Source: Halomicronema sp. CCY15110
GTDB lineage: Bacteria; Cyanobacteriota; Cyanobacteriia; Phormidesmidales; Phormidesmidaceae
Direction: 5' to 3'
NCBI RefSeq assembly: GCF_016888165.1
Contig: NZ_JACSWC010000433.1
Location: 1-64,000, forward strand
Length of the DNA stretch: 64,000 bases
Positions 1 to 10,623 of this stretch are shown piece by piece. Position numbers and translations under genes: made by a program. The notes below the pieces were generated by a model, which saw only the letters and a list, made by a program, of their open reading frames with translations, was not told the DNA's origin and searched no databases. Numbering within the stretch: position 1 is the stretch's first letter; each line of letters opens with the position of its first letter.

Positions 1-178
1 CACAGATGGCTCCCCTTCTCAATCTGAGAATCTAGCTACATCAATACTCTCAGGACTTTTCTGCACCACTAAGGTTGGTTCCTCAGACTCGATTTTTGCC
101 ACTAGTCTTGGAGAAGTCATCTATATTCCCTCTGATAGAAGGTGTCTTTGCTCAGAATGCCCGCGTGACTAACGTGCA

Positions 179-310
179 TCACGTACCTAACCTTATCCAA
201 GTCCGCAAATTCAGTTCTGCTTTTACCTCGTCTTGTTGGCAGGTGGCGAGGAATTGATAGAGTTCGGCTTTGGAGACAGCGGGAAAAATGGGGGAGCAAT
301 GCACACTTGA
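179..310 (-). pseudogene. Relic of a Uma2-family C-terminus
   Basis: Read on the minus strand, this stretch gives an open frame of about 43 codons bounded by stops, with SPIFPAVSKAELYQFLA followed by a helix ending LRTWIR. The pattern hydrophobic-FPA-leucine-rich helix-RxW is the usual tail of one Uma2 (DUF820) subfamily. No start codon or catalytic core accompanies it, and an intact Uma2 gene lies directly upstream on the same strand with its own stop. I read it as the left-over tail of a second, tandem Uma2 gene. The match is from memory of the family, so confidence is moderate. The rest of 1-312 shows nothing I can support. Confidence 0.4.
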
Positions 311-312
311 TT

Positions 313-897
313 TTATTCAGCCGTCAATACTTGCTCAACCGTGAGAGCGAGTTCTGGAAAAATCGCGGACTGAATCAAGTCATTGTTGGTGTAGCGGGTC
401 TCTTCGTAGAGTTCATCGACGGGCTGCAAAAGGGTGATGCAATGCTCGAGGGGATCGACGATCCAATATTCGGGGATATTGAGGACGTTGTACTCGACCC
501 GCTTGGCCCGGTAATCGACAGTCACTGTTGAGTCGCTGACCACTTCCACCACCAAGTAAGGCGGCGGATCGTTTAGACGAATGATCGCTTCCTGGTCTCG
601 CAGAATTCGCCACTGTTCTAGCGCCAGCACCATCACATCCGGAATACGGGCTGTGTCCCAGCGCCCTCCACGCGGCGACTGAAGCGCGATCGCCATTTGC
701 TTCGAAGTCCACTCCAGCCCTTGCCGCTTAATTTCTGCCCGAAAGGTGTCGTTGAGGAATTCCGCGATCGCCCCATGACGACCTTTAGGCTGCGCCATCG
801 CGATTAATTCCCCGTTAACCAGTTCATAGCGGGTGTCCGTGCCATCTTCATAGGTCAGGTAGTCATCAAGGCTGAGCCGTTGGGTGGTAATGGTCAT
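313..897 (-). CDS. Uma2 family (DUF820) PD-(D/E)xK-like protein
   Basis: This 194-residue protein has the full Uma2 layout: an N-terminal helix with YLTYEDG, the strand RYELVNGELIAM, a central RIPDVMVL motif (the PD acid), the strand YLVVEVVSDST, then K and the EYWIVDP strand. These acids and the lysine make a restriction-endonuclease-like PD-(D/E)xK core. The family is greatly expanded in cyanobacteria and its true substrate is unknown; nuclease activity is inferred from the fold. Length is typical (about 190). It stands alone, facing the left edge, with a degenerate Uma2 tail downstream. Two further Uma2 genes lie at the other end of the window. Confidence 0.9.
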   Translation of the reverse strand: MTITTQRLSLDDYLTYEDGTDTRYELVNGELIAMAQPKGRHGAIAEFLNDTFRAEIKRQGLEWTSKQMAIALQSPRGGRWDTARIPDVMVLALEQWRILRDQEAIIRLNDPPPYLVVEVVSDSTVTVDYRAKRVEYNVLNIPEYWIVDPLEHCITLLQPVDELYEETRYTNNDLIQSAIFPELALTVEQVLTAE

Positions 898-996
898 GAG
901 CGCCTCCCAATTAACGCGATCGCTGCTCCCTCAGCCAAGTTTATAGACTCAACTTGGTTCAGAGATACCTCTAAATCTAGCAAATTGGTTCAAAAG

Positions 997-1029
997 AGAC
1001 CTCCGGCTTCTCGAAGAAGCCGGAGGTCT
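997..1029 (-). terminator. 15-bp hairpin repeat downstream of the SRPBCC gene
   Basis: Perfect 15-bp inverted repeat (agacctccggcttct at 997-1011 and its complement at 1015-1029) with a 3-nt loop. It starts 11 bp beyond the stop of the minus-strand SRPBCC gene. A close relative of this element lies just beyond gltD at 1572-1600, and both are followed by tggggcgatc on the plus strand. It is a dispersed cyanobacterial repeat sitting where a terminator is expected; there is no long U-tract, so termination is inferred. Confidence 0.55.
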
Positions 1030-1039
1030 GGGGCGATCG

Positions 1040-1468
1040 CTAACTTTGATTGCCCTCGCATTTTTGCTTCAGCCCCGTTGCGTAGGCCTCAAACGAGTCA
1101 GTCAGGTCGGGAATCATGCGACCTAGGACGGGGGATAGCCAACCACTAAACACCTCGCGCATGCTGAATTCGGTAGTGCCGTCAGCTTGAGGCGTCAGGG
1201 TAAAAGTGCGATCGCCCCGAAACAGATTGAACGGTAACCCGCCGCTGAGGGTAAAGGTTTTTTGGGGTTCCAGATTACCCACCTGGAGCGTCATGGGCTG
1301 ATCCGGTTTAGACACCGTAAAGAGCTCTAATTGCTCTCCGCTGGCGATTTGACCGTCGAGCCGCTGGGTGCCAGTGGCCCACTCCGAGTAGCTGCTGGTA
1401 TCCATCAGCACCGCCCAAATCTCTTCTGGCGAACAGGCGATATTGATCTTGACAGAAAAGGATTTCAC
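1040..1468 (-). CDS. SRPBCC (START/Bet v1-like) domain protein
   Basis: A 142-residue protein starting MKSFSVKINIACSPEEIWAVLMD, the standard beta1-alpha1 opening of SRPBCC domains (polyketide cyclase/dehydrase type). It continues with antiparallel strands such as TFTLTPQADGTTEFSMREVFSG and ends in a long C-terminal helix that would close the hydrophobic cavity. Such domains bind lipids or other hydrophobic ligands; no ligand or reaction can be read from the sequence. It is a single-domain protein of normal length, with no signal peptide, monocistronic on the minus strand and followed by a hairpin. Confidence 0.85.
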   Translation of the reverse strand: MKSFSVKINIACSPEEIWAVLMDTSSYSEWATGTQRLDGQIASGEQLELFTVSKPDQPMTLQVGNLEPQKTFTLSGGLPFNLFRGDRTFTLTPQADGTTEFSMREVFSGWLSPVLGRMIPDLTDSFEAYATGLKQKCEGNQS

Positions 1469-1571
1469 AGCCGTTGATGCTCACAGGTCAGGGTTCTGGC
1501 AAGAATATCATTAACGTCTCTGGCTCAGACGCTATAGACTTCCCAGCTTATACAGTAACTTGCGAGCTAAG

Positions 1572-1600
1572 AACCCCGGATTCTTTGAGAAGCCGGGGTT
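1572..1600 (-). terminator. Hairpin repeat downstream of gltD
   Basis: Inverted repeat of 13 bp with one mismatch (1572-1584 and 1588-1600; arm aaccccggattct) placed 12 bp after the gltD stop. It belongs to the same dispersed aaccccggcttct family as the element at 997-1029. Position suggests a role as terminator of the gltBD transcript; no clear U-run follows. Confidence 0.5.
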
Positions 1601-1612
1601 TTGGGGCGATCT

Positions 1613-3097
<1,485 letters not shown>

Positions 3098-3192
3098 GAT
3101 TTTGCAAGTGGTTAAGGGTAAAAGGTTCTTGATTCTGAAGCGAAGAGTTATCGTGTAGCAGATTTCTGAGATTGAGCTTGGACATTCGGAAG

Positions 3193-3290
3193 AACCTCAC
3201 CTAGCCTCTCCTTACCAAGGAGAGGAACCGGAGACCGGAGTGTGGGTAAACCTCTCCTTAGCAAGGAGAGGTGCCGCAGGCGGTGAGGTT
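3193..3290. repeat. Nested palindromic repeat between gltB and gltD
   Basis: Outer 9-bp inverted arms (aacctcacc at 3193-3201, ggtgaggtt at 3282-3290) enclose two near-identical 21-bp self-complementary units (3205-3225 and 3251-3271, core cctctccttaccaaggagagg with one base different in the second). The element can fold into a three-way structure in either strand. Its architecture matches the element inserted within gltB at 6141-6226. It probably affects gltD message stability or level, which is inference. Confidence 0.8.
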
Positions 3291-3301
3291 CTCCACTGCC
3301 G

Positions 3302-6300
3302 TCAACTGCCGCTGATGCGGGCGATGTCGCGGGCGTTTTCTTCAAACGCTGCCGACAGGGCATCGTCGCCATCCAGCCCATCGGCCAGCGCTTTTTGAAT
3401 GTGTTGGAGCACCCGTTTGTAGTCGCGGGGCATCACCTTCACAAACTTGGGCACCATGTCGTTCCAGGCGGCGAGAACGCGATCGCCCTTCGCACTCCCG
3501 GTGTACTTCACATGGTTCTGAATCATGTCATGCAGTTCCAGAATTTCCTCCGGATCGGCCAACTGTTCCAGATCCACCATTTCGGTGTTGCAGCGGGTGG
3601 CGAAGTCCCCTGCCTCATCCAGCACATAGGCGACACCGCCGCTCATGCCCGCCGCGAAGTTGCGGCCAGTGGGGCCGATGATCACGGTTTTCCCACCCGT
3701 CATGTATTCGCAGGCGTGGTCGCCGACCCCTTCCACCACGGCCCGCACGCCGGAGTTGCGGACGCAGAAGCGCTCACCCGCCAGCCCGCGAATGTAGGCT
3801 TCGCCGCCCGTTGCACCGTAGAAGGCCACGTTGCCGGTGATGATGTTTTCCTCCGCGACAAAAGTGGAATTCTTCGGCGGATAGAGGATGATCTTGCCAC
3901 CGCTAAGCCCTTTGCCCAGGTAGTCGTTGGCGTCCCCTTCCAGCTCCATGGTCACGCCCTTGGGCACAAAGGCCGAGAAGCTTTGTCCGGCACTGCCCTG
4001 GAAGTGAAGCCGCACCGTGTCTTCCGGCAAGCCGTCCCAGTGGCGCTTGCTGATTTCGTTACCGAGAATGGTGCCGACCACCCGGTTCACGTTGGTAATG
4101 GGCAGGGTGGCGCTGACCTTTTCGCCCCGCTCGATCGCGGGTTGGCACAGATCTAACAGCGTGGTGATGTCCAGAGATTTCTCCAAACCGTGGTCTTGGG
4201 GAATCTGGCTGTAGCGCCCGACTTCCGGCCCGACTTCCGGCTGGTAGAGAATCTTCGAGACGTCAATGCCCTTGGCTTTCCAATGGTCGATCGCTTGCTT
4301 TGGCTCCAGCACATCGGTGCGGCCCACCATCTCATTAATGGTGCGGAAACCGAGTTCCGCCATGATTTCCCGCAGTTCCTGGGCAATAAAGGTCATGAAG
4401 TTGACCGTGTGCTGGGGATCGCCCGTGAAGTTCTTGCGTAACTCCGGGTTTTGGGTGGCGACGCCGACGGGGCAGGTGTTTTTGTGGCACACCCGCATCA
4501 TGATGCAGCCCAGGGAAACCAGCGGGGCGGTAGAGAAGCCGTATTCTTCGGCCCCGAGGAGAGTGGCGATCGCCACGTCCCGCCCGGTCTTCATCTGCCC
4601 GTCGGTTTCCACCGCAATGCGGCTCCGCAGGTTATTCAGCACCAGGGTTTGGTGGGTTTCCGCCAGCCCGAGTTCCCAGGGCAAGCCCGCGTGCTTGATG
4701 GAGGTTTGGGGCGATGCCCCCGTGCCGCCGTCGAACCCGGAGATCAGCACGACATCGGCGTGAGCCTTGGCGACCCCAGCGGCGACGGTGCCGACGCCGA
4801 CCTCAGACACTAGCTTGACGCTGACCCGCGCCTCGCGGTTGGCATTCTTCAGGTCGTGGATCAGTTGCGCTAGGTCTTCAATCGAGTAAATATCGTGGTG
4901 GGGCGGCGGCGAAATCAGACCCACACCGGGGGTCGAGTGGCGCACCTTGGCAATCCAGGGATACACCTTGAGGCCAGGCAGTTGACCGCCCTCGCCCGGT
5001 TTTGCGCCCTGGGCCATCTTGATTTGCAGTTCCCGCGCTTGGGACAAATAGAGGCTGGTGACGCCAAAGCGACCAGAGGCCACTTGTTTGATGGCGCTGT
5101 TCTTCGAGTCGCCCCGCTCATTCGTCCAGGTATAACGATCCGGGTCTTCGCCGCCCTCCCCGGTGTTGGACTTGCCGCCGATGCGATTCATCGCGATCGC
5201 CAGCGATTCGTGGGTTTCCTTCGAGATCGAGCCGTAGCTCATCGCCCCGGTTTTGAACCGCGACATAATCGCCTCCACGGGTTCCACTTCCTCTAGGGGA
5301 ATCGGATCGCGGGCTTTGAACTCCAGCAGGTCGCGGATTCTAAAGAACTGCTTGCCGTGGTCGTTGATTTGAGCGGAATATTTTTTGTACAGCGCGTAAT
5401 CCCCGTTGCGGGTTGCTTGCTGCAGGGTGTGAATGGTGGTCGGGCTGAAGAGGTGGGCTTCCCCATCCTTGCGCCACTGGTAGTCGCCCCCCGCATCCAG
5501 GGTTTGGTCTTTGCTGTCGCGATCAGGGAAGGCGTGACCATGACGCATCAGCGCTTCCTGGGTCAGCACCGCCAGATCGGCCCCCTCCAGCCGCGACGCC
5601 GTCCAGGAGAAGTAGGTATCAATCACGCTGGAATCCAGCCCGATCGCCTCAAAGATCTGCGCTCCGCGATAGCTCTGGATAGTCGAAATACCAATCTTTG
5701 AGCCGATTTTGATCACGCCCTTCGTCACCGCCTTGATGAAGTTCTTGCAGGCAGTGGCGTAGTCCACCCCATTCAGGACGCCCTCCTCGATCATGTTTTC
5801 AATGGTCTCGAAGGCGAGGTAGGGATTGATCGCGCCGCAGCCGTAGCCCAGCAGCACCGCAAAGTGATGCACCTCGCGGGGTTCGCCCGATTCCAGCACC
5901 AGACCCACGCGGGTACGGGTGCCGTTGCGGATCAGGTGGTGGTGCAGGCCAGCGACGGCCAACAGGGCGGGAATTGCCGCATGCTCCTTATCGATGTCGC
6001 GATCGCTCAAAATAATCAAATTGGTGCCAGCCGCGATCGCCGCATCGGCCTGCTGACAAATTTCCTCAATGGCAGCAGCCAACCCCTCCACCCCCGATTT
6101 GGGATCAAACAACATCGGCAGCGCGATCGACTGGAAGTGGCCCTCACCCCCAACCCCTCTCCCTGAAGGAGAGGGGCTTCCGGCTTCCCCTTCTCCCTGG
6201 GGAGAAGGGGATTGAGGGGATGAGGGCTGTAACGCCTTGAGCTTCGCCAACTCCGCGTTGCTAATCACCGGCGTATTGAGCTTGATCAGCCGACAGCTTT

Positions 6301-7975
6301 CCGGCTCCGGCTTGAGCAGATTGCGCTCGCTGCCAATCGTTGTAATCGGCGATGTGATGATCGCTTCCCGAATGGAGTCGATCGGCGGGTTCGTCACCTG
6401 GGCAAACAACTGCTGAAAGTAGTCGTAGAGCAGCTTCGGACGATTCGACAGCACCGCCAGCGGCGTATCGGTGCCCATCGCCCCGATCGCTTCCACCCCG
6501 TTTTGCGCCATCGGCGACAGCAGCAGGCGCAATTCCTCAAAGGTATAGCCAAAGGCCCGCTGGCGTTGAGTTAGCGGTGCATCGGGTAGGGGCGCACGGC
6601 CGTGCGCCCCTACAGGGATATCGGCCAGATTCACCAAATTTGCGTCCAACCAATCCTGGTAGGGCTGCTCGGTCGCAATGCCCTGCTTGATTTCCTCATC
6701 GGCGATGATGCGTCCCTGGCTCATATCTACCAAGAACATCCGGCCCGGTTCCAATCGCCCTTTCTTCACCACGTCTTCGGGAGCAATGGGGAGCACGCCC
6801 GCTTCTGACGCCATGATCACGCGATCGTCCGTCGTGACGTAGTAGCGCGAAGGCCGCAAGCCGTTGCGATCGAGCACTGCGCCCATGACGGTGCCGTCCG
6901 TGAACGCAATGGACGCGGGGCCATCCCACGGCTCCATCAGGCAAGAATGATATTCGTAGAACGCCTTTTTCTCCGGACTCATGGATTCGTGCCCGGCCCA
7001 GGGTTCTGGCACCATCATCATCATGGCGTGGGGTAGCGATCGCCCCGACAAGGTCAGCATTTCCAGCGTGTTGTCAAAAATCGTCGAGTCGCTGCCGTCC
7101 ACGTTGATAATCGGCTGCGCTTTCTTCAGGTCATCGCCAAACAGCGCCGACTCAAACATCGACTGGCGGGCGTGCATCCAGTTGATGTTGCCGCGCATCG
7201 TATTGATTTCGCCGTTGTGGGCGATGTAGCGGTAGGGGTGCGCCCGTTCCCAACTGGGAAACGTATTCGTACTAAAGCGCGAATGCACCAGGCCCAGCGC
7301 ACTTTCCATATCCGGGTCGCTGAGGTCGGGGTAATACTGCCCCACCTGCACCGGCATCAGTTGCCCTTTATAAACAATGGTGCGGCAGGAAATACTGGCC
7401 GGATACCAGCGCGTATTGATCCCCGGATGGCGGATCGCCATGTGCGACTGCTTGCGAATCACATACAGCTTGCGCTCAAAGGCCAGCTCATCCGCCAGAT
7501 CCGCACTGCGACCGATGAACACCTGCTCCATAAACGGTTCGCTGGCTTGCGCCGTCTTGCCCAAACTAGCGTTGTGTGTGGGTACATCGCGCCAGCCCAG
7601 CACCGTCTGCCCCGCGTCTTTTACTAAACCTTCAAAGATGCGACGGCTCTCCTGGCGAATCTGGGGATCGGGCGAGGAGTAGATCATGCCCACACCGTAT
7701 TGCCCCGGCCCCGGCAACTCCAGGCCCTCAGCCGCCGCCACCTTGTGCATAAATTTGTGGGGCAATTGCAGCAAAATGCCCGCCCCATCGCCCGTATTCG
7801 GCTCCGCGCCGACAGCTCCCCGGTGGTCAAGGTTAAGGAGTATGGTCAACGCTTGCTCAACAATGTCGTGAGACGCTTGCCCTTTCATCTGCACAACAAA
7901 CCCGACGCCGCAAGCATCATGCTCAAACTGCGGATCGTAAAGGCCTTGTTTGGAGGGCGAAGTTTGACGAATCAT
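3302..7975 (-). CDS. gltB: Glutamate synthase large (alpha) subunit
   Basis: The large GOGAT subunit converts glutamine plus 2-oxoglutarate to two glutamates. The class II amidotransferase domain opens with [14 protein letters not shown], whose cysteine is the nucleophile after propeptide removal. The central domain follows, then the FMN/3Fe-4S synthase domain ([30 protein letters not shown], and the cluster motif [17 protein letters not shown]) and a C-terminal GXGXG beta-helix. I start at the ATG giving [16 protein letters not shown], as homologues begin just before QGLYDP; an ATG 33 nt upstream is in frame. Two repeat elements are translated in frame: about 10 residues ([10 protein letters not shown]) near 455-465 and about 29 residues near 584-612. 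These lengthen loops without breaking the frame. It is first in a gltB-gltD operon. Confidence 0.97.
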   Translation of the reverse strand: MIRQTSPSKQGLYDPQFEHDACGVGFVVQMKGQASHDIVEQALTILLNLDHRGAVGAEPNTGDGAGILLQLPHKFMHKVAAAEGLELPGPGQYGVGMIYSSPDPQIRQESRRIFEGLVKDAGQTVLGWRDVPTHNASLGKTAQASEPFMEQVFIGRSADLADELAFERKLYVIRKQSHMAIRHPGINTRWYPASISCRTIVYKGQLMPVQVGQYYPDLSDPDMESALGLVHSRFSTNTFPSWERAHPYRYIAHNGEINTMRGNINWMHARQSMFESALFGDDLKKAQPIINVDGSDSTIFDNTLEMLTLSGRSLPHAMMMMVPEPWAGHESMSPEKKAFYEYHSCLMEPWDGPASIAFTDGTVMGAVLDRNGLRPSRYYVTTDDRVIMASEAGVLPIAPEDVVKKGRLEPGRMFLVDMSQGRIIADEEIKQGIATEQPYQDWLDANLVNLADIPVGAHGRAPLPDAPLTQRQRAFGYTFEELRLLLSPMAQNGVEAIGAMGTDTPLAVLSNRPKLLYDYFQQLFAQVTNPPIDSIREAIITSPITTIGSERNLLKPEPESCRLIKLNTPVISNAELAKLKALQPSSPQSPSPQGEGEAGSPSPSGRGVGGEGHFQSIALPMLFDPKSGVEGLAAAIEEICQQADAAIAAGTNLIILSDRDIDKEHAAIPALLAVAGLHHHLIRNGTRTRVGLVLESGEPREVHHFAVLLGYGCGAINPYLAFETIENMIEEGVLNGVDYATACKNFIKAVTKGVIKIGSKIGISTIQSYRGAQIFEAIGLDSSVIDTYFSWTASRLEGADLAVLTQEALMRHGHAFPDRDSKDQTLDAGGDYQWRKDGEAHLFSPTTIHTLQQATRNGDYALYKKYSAQINDHGKQFFRIRDLLEFKARDPIPLEEVEPVEAIMSRFKTGAMSYGSISKETHESLAIAMNRIGGKSNTGEGGEDPDRYTWTNERGDSKNSAIKQVASGRFGVTSLYLSQARELQIKMAQGAKPGEGGQLPGLKVYPWIAKVRHSTPGVGLISPPPHHDIYSIEDLAQLIHDLKNANREARVSVKLVSEVGVGTVAAGVAKAHADVVLISGFDGGTGASPQTSIKHAGLPWELGLAETHQTLVLNNLRSRIAVETDGQMKTGRDVAIATLLGAEEYGFSTAPLVSLGCIMMRVCHKNTCPVGVATQNPELRKNFTGDPQHTVNFMTFIAQELREIMAELGFRTINEMVGRTDVLEPKQAIDHWKAKGIDVSKILYQPEVGPEVGRYSQIPQDHGLEKSLDITTLLDLCQPAIERGEKVSATLPITNVNRVVGTILGNEISKRHWDGLPEDTVRLHFQGSAGQSFSAFVPKGVTMELEGDANDYLGKGLSGGKIILYPPKNSTFVAEENIITGNVAFYGATGGEAYIRGLAGERFCVRNSGVRAVVEGVGDHACEYMTGGKTVIIGPTGRNFAAGMSGGVAYVLDEAGDFATRCNTEMVDLEQLADPEEILELHDMIQNHVKYTGSAKGDRVLAAWNDMVPKFVKVMPRDYKRVLQHIQKALADGLDGDDALSAAFEENARDIARISGS
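6141..6226. repeat. Repeat element inserted in frame inside gltB
   Basis: Outer arms ccctca/tgaggg enclose two hairpins: cccctctccc pairing approximately with ggagagggg, and ccccttctccc with ggggagaagggg. It encodes a Pro/Ser/Gly-rich stretch ([20 protein letters not shown]) in GltB. The same nested architecture is seen between gltB and gltD at 3193-3290. The reading frame continues on both sides, so the element has been accommodated as a linker. Confidence 0.8.
6586..6613. repeat. 28-bp perfect palindrome inside gltB
   Basis: gtaggggcgcacgg followed directly by its complement gives a perfect 28-bp palindrome. It is read as VGAHGRAPL in GltB, a peptide that is foreign to the family. The gtaggggcg arm is shared with the larger inverted repeats at 58737-58809 and 63484-63556, so it is a member of a dispersed family. 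Confidence 0.85.
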
Positions 7976-8601
7976 TATGGTATTGGCCTGAAAACAGCAC
8001 ATCGACAACCCACGAAACCGGCTCTGGCATTCGCAGACTGCATGGTTGGATGAAGAGCGATCGCTCTCGCGTGCTGATAATTATCTATCCAGAAAATTGA
8101 ATTTCTCACGACGCTTAAGAAAATCGTCAGATCTGGACGAGATTACTCGAATTATTTCTTATCAAACGCATGATTTGCTAACTCAAGGCGGGCCAGCAAG
8201 GCAAGAAAGCACATCCCAATCCTGCCGGTGCCACTTTCACCAGATTGGCCGGGGGAGGATTCACGCGATCCGGCCAAGGCAGCAAAGCAGTCCTGGCAAT
8301 GGGCTTTAACGCTTCAGACTATTACGAAAGTTTTGTAATACGACGCAAAGCGTCATGGCTTTTCTTGAAAACTGTAAACAAAAACCGCATTGGATGCACA
8401 ACCATAACAGTTCATCACTAAGGTCGGAACAGCGATCGCGCGGTTAGTGATAATTGTGACCAGACATCGGGCGTCGAATTTTCTACCAAGAGAGAGTGTG
8501 GCCGCTCACCGCCTATCGCCGCAGTCTAGAATATCGACACACTCATCCTCTTTCTCTGTTCCCTCGCTCGATACCGTTGCAAATATATGGAGGCCACCGT
8601 C
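7976..8601. other. Intergenic region between gltB and the small gene at 8602
   Basis: This divergent spacer of over 600 bp must hold the gltB promoter (minus) and the promoter of the small plus-strand gene. I see an AT-rich block at about 8080-8170 that could supply a gltB promoter, but no convincing NtcA site (GTA-N8-TAC) and no riboswitch fold. A 263-bp open frame at 8046-8309 has no protein-like character and I leave it out. Confidence 0.5.
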
Positions 8602-8820
8602 ATGCCACACACCCACCCGTCGCCAGAAAAGGTCTACGAAAATCTTGACAAGCTCGAAAATGCCGGGACCGCTCAAAGCGCAGAATACCGCCAGGATGCG
8701 GTTGAAGTGCTGGCGGATCTGGAGGTCGATGTCGAAGTGCGCCAAGAAATTGCCGATCGCCTCGACAACGCTAACCACCTCATGACCCTCAACAACGTCG
8801 ATGGTGAAGATAGTTATTAA
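8602..8820 (+). CDS. Small acidic conserved protein of unknown function
   Basis: A 72-residue, strongly acidic protein (MPHTHPSPEKVYENLDKLEN at the N-terminus, ending NNVDGEDSY) predicted to be almost all helix, without cysteines or membrane segments. An ATG 15 nt upstream is in frame, but the chosen ATG has a GGAGG ribosome-binding site (8589-8593) at ideal distance, which decides the start. A degenerate second copy of its last 50 codons lies at 11718-11877, showing that this is a real, once duplicated gene. A hairpin follows the stop. I do not recognise the family and assign no function. Confidence 0.75.
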   Translation: MPHTHPSPEKVYENLDKLENAGTAQSAEYRQDAVEVLADLEVDVEVRQEIADRLDNANHLMTLNNVDGEDSY

Positions 8821-8826
8821 AACCTG

Positions 8827-8854
8827 GGGGCGCTAGCCCAAAGGCCAGTGCCCC
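8827..8854 (+). terminator. Hairpin after the small acidic gene
   Basis: ggggcgctagcc (8827-8838) pairs with ggccagtgcccc (8843-8854) through G-C and two G-U pairs around a 4-nt loop, six bases after the stop codon. No U-tract follows, so it is a terminator or 3' stabiliser by position only. Confidence 0.5.
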
Positions 8855-8907
8855 CCACCTGTATGGCGCTAGAATGTGGGCCCCACGGTGCAAACGTGAG
8901 GAGTCAT

Positions 8908-9687
8908 CTACAGTGCTGTAAAAAGAATGGGGCTGGATACATGACGCTGGGGAGCATCCGCTGCTTCGACCGTCACGGCAATCGCCTTAATCCACTCGCG
9001 ATCGCGATAGACCGGGGGTAACGGAATCTGTACCGCAGGGCGACCCAGGTCATCGGCAGTTACCACCTCGGTCAAAATGGCATCTTTGTCGTCCGTGGTG
9101 AATGGTGCATTGGGTTGTAGCACCGTCCATAACGCATATACTTGGCCGACCTCTAAGGGGGGCAACTGCCCAATATCCAAGGTCGCTTGCAAACTCTCAG
9201 CGTTGATGGTGACGATCGCCGACGCGGAGGGGGTGTCGCTGGCTATGGGGGTCAGAGTCACGATAAGCGCATCCCCTGAGCCCAAAGGATTACGGGCCAT
9301 TTGCAGCGATCGCCACAGCACCACATTGCTCACCCCCAACCCGACAATGATCGCTGCGGCCACGGCCCCCCAGCCCCGCCACCGGCGGCGGGGCGACGAG
9401 CGGGGGGGCACCAACGGCACCACCGAGCCCGCCGTCGCCGGCTCAGCCACCGGCGACAATGCCTGATGCGCATTCAATACAGCCGCTCGCACTCGGTCAG
9501 GCGGCGGCACGGCTGCCGATGTATGGGCCGCCTCCAGTAGGGTTTGCAGACGTTCAATCGCTGGGGCGATCGTCGCATCTTGAGCCATCAACTGTTGCAG
9601 AGTCGCCGCCTCTTCGGGGCTTAAGTCATAAAGCACATAGCCCGCAATTAATTCTTGTAACGCTTCTGCTGATATTGACTCGGCCAT
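8908..9687 (-). CDS. RskA-like anti-sigma factor
   Basis: This 259-residue protein begins with a short anti-sigma helical domain (ELIAGYVLYDLSPEEAATLQQLM). A Pro/Arg-rich linker leads to a single membrane helix (GAVAAAIIVGLGVSNVVLW, about residues 108-127), and the C-terminal extracytoplasmic domain is of the RskA type (LPPLEVGQVYALWTVL, IKAIAVTVEAADAP). Such proteins hold an ECF sigma factor at the membrane until a signal leads to their proteolysis. It starts 18 bp after the stop of the sigma gene on the same strand, so the two are an operon and a cognate pair. The signal sensed is not evident. Confidence 0.9.
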   Translation of the reverse strand: MAESISAEALQELIAGYVLYDLSPEEAATLQQLMAQDATIAPAIERLQTLLEAAHTSAAVPPPDRVRAAVLNAHQALSPVAEPATAGSVVPLVPPRSSPRRRWRGWGAVAAAIIVGLGVSNVVLWRSLQMARNPLGSGDALIVTLTPIASDTPSASAIVTINAESLQATLDIGQLPPLEVGQVYALWTVLQPNAPFTTDDKDAILTEVVTADDLGRPAVQIPLPPVYRDREWIKAIAVTVEAADAPQRHVSSPILFTAL

Positions 9688-9705
9688 GTCCCCATCAACC
9701 CCACA

Positions 9706-10320
9706 TCATCTCTCTATGCGACCGTGTAATACTTGACGCAGCTTTAGCAAACCCCGACGTACTCTGGATTTTACAGTGCCTAACGGTAGCCCTAAGCTGC
9801 TCGAAATTGAGGCTTGCGTCAACCCCTCGTAATAAGCCATTTGCAATAGTTGCCGCTCTGGGTCTGACAACTCGGACAAGGCCGCTTGCACCACTTGATG
9901 TTGTTCCTCTTGTGACGTGATATCCACAGGCAATGCGGTGCTAGCCGCCGCTGGCTCCAGCCATGGTTCATAAATAACTTGCTGAGATTCTCGCTGGCGC
10001 GATCGCACTCGATCTAGTGCCCGCGATCGCGTCAAAATGGCTAAAAACGTTCTCAGAGAACCTCTTTGCGGATCATAAGACGAGCGATATGCCAACTTGA
10101 TGAAAATATCTTGGGTCAAGTCTTCCGCTTCTTGAGCATTGCCCAACACCTTGAGAGCAATGCCATACACTAACCCCGCATGGCGATCGTAAAGTTGGCC
10201 GAGCGCTGCCGTTTGCCCTTGCTTACTGGCTAACCACAGTTCTGCATCCGTTAGGGCAGTTCCCTCCGCCTCACTCACTCGCTCGGAATCCATCGCCCCT
10301 GGCAATACCGCAACCGTCAC
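9706..10320 (-). CDS. ECF-type sigma-70 family RNA polymerase sigma factor
   Basis: A 204-residue sigma factor with region 2 (LYDRHAGLVYGIALKVLGNAQEAEDLTQDIF, residues about 43-75) and region 4 with its helix-turn-helix (YYEGLTQASISSSLGLPLGTVKSRVRRGL), and no sigma 1 or sigma 3 domains. This is the ECF layout, which redirects RNA polymerase to a small regulon. The start is GTG (cac at 10318-10320). An in-frame ATG nine codons on (MDSERVSEAEG) is an equally possible start. The anti-sigma gene follows at once. The CHRD protein gene lies upstream on the same strand, behind two hairpins, and may be part of the regulon. Confidence 0.93.
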   Translation of the reverse strand: MTVAVLPGAMDSERVSEAEGTALTDAELWLASKQGQTAALGQLYDRHAGLVYGIALKVLGNAQEAEDLTQDIFIKLAYRSSYDPQRGSLRTFLAILTRSRALDRVRSRQRESQQVIYEPWLEPAAASTALPVDITSQEEQHQVVQAALSELSDPERQLLQMAYYEGLTQASISSSLGLPLGTVKSRVRRGLLKLRQVLHGRIER

Positions 10321-10548
10321 GATTTATCCTATCGCTTAGCGTTATCTTCATTCCGGTAGTTTGGGTACAGATTGAGAAGGCGCAATCCGCCGTGCAGTCC
10401 TCATTGATATCGATGCTGCGCAATAGCGCTACAGATTGAGGATCTGCCGCTGTCACCGCCCCCTTGCCATCAGGGGGCTTTGCCAAATCTGGATGTGTAG
10501 TCCAATCGTAGTCCAATCACCGAGAATTGGGATTACCCCTTGGGTAAC

Positions 10549-10605
10549 GATTACCGAGACAGGCGATCGATATCTCGGTAATCGCCCGGTCTGGTTGACA
10601 GACCG
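10549..10605 (-). terminator. Two consecutive hairpins between the CHRD gene and the sigma gene
   Basis: The first is a perfect 11-bp inverted repeat (gattaccgaga at 10549-10559 with tctcggtaatc at 10573-10583, 13-nt loop). The second is a perfect 7-bp repeat (10587-10593 with 10599-10605, 5-nt loop). Both lie within 75 bp after the CHRD stop codon and about 230 bp before the sigma-factor start. They could terminate or attenuate CHRD transcription, or be operators for the sigma-gene promoter. The loop of the first contains gcgatcg. Confidence 0.55.
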
Positions 10606-10623
10606 ACATCGCTACCAACGCCC

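Noticed and set aside
3193-3290. Two 21-bp units considered as a small CRISPR
   Set aside because: Only two units, self-complementary, with outer inverted arms; this is a palindromic repeat element.
8046-8309. 87-codon frame between gltB and the small gene
   Set aside because: No ribosome-binding site, no protein-like pattern, and it lies in the expected gltB promoter region.
8009-8330. NtcA site or glutamine riboswitch before gltB
   Set aside because: I looked for GTA-N8-TAC and for the glnA RNA core on both strands and found no convincing match.
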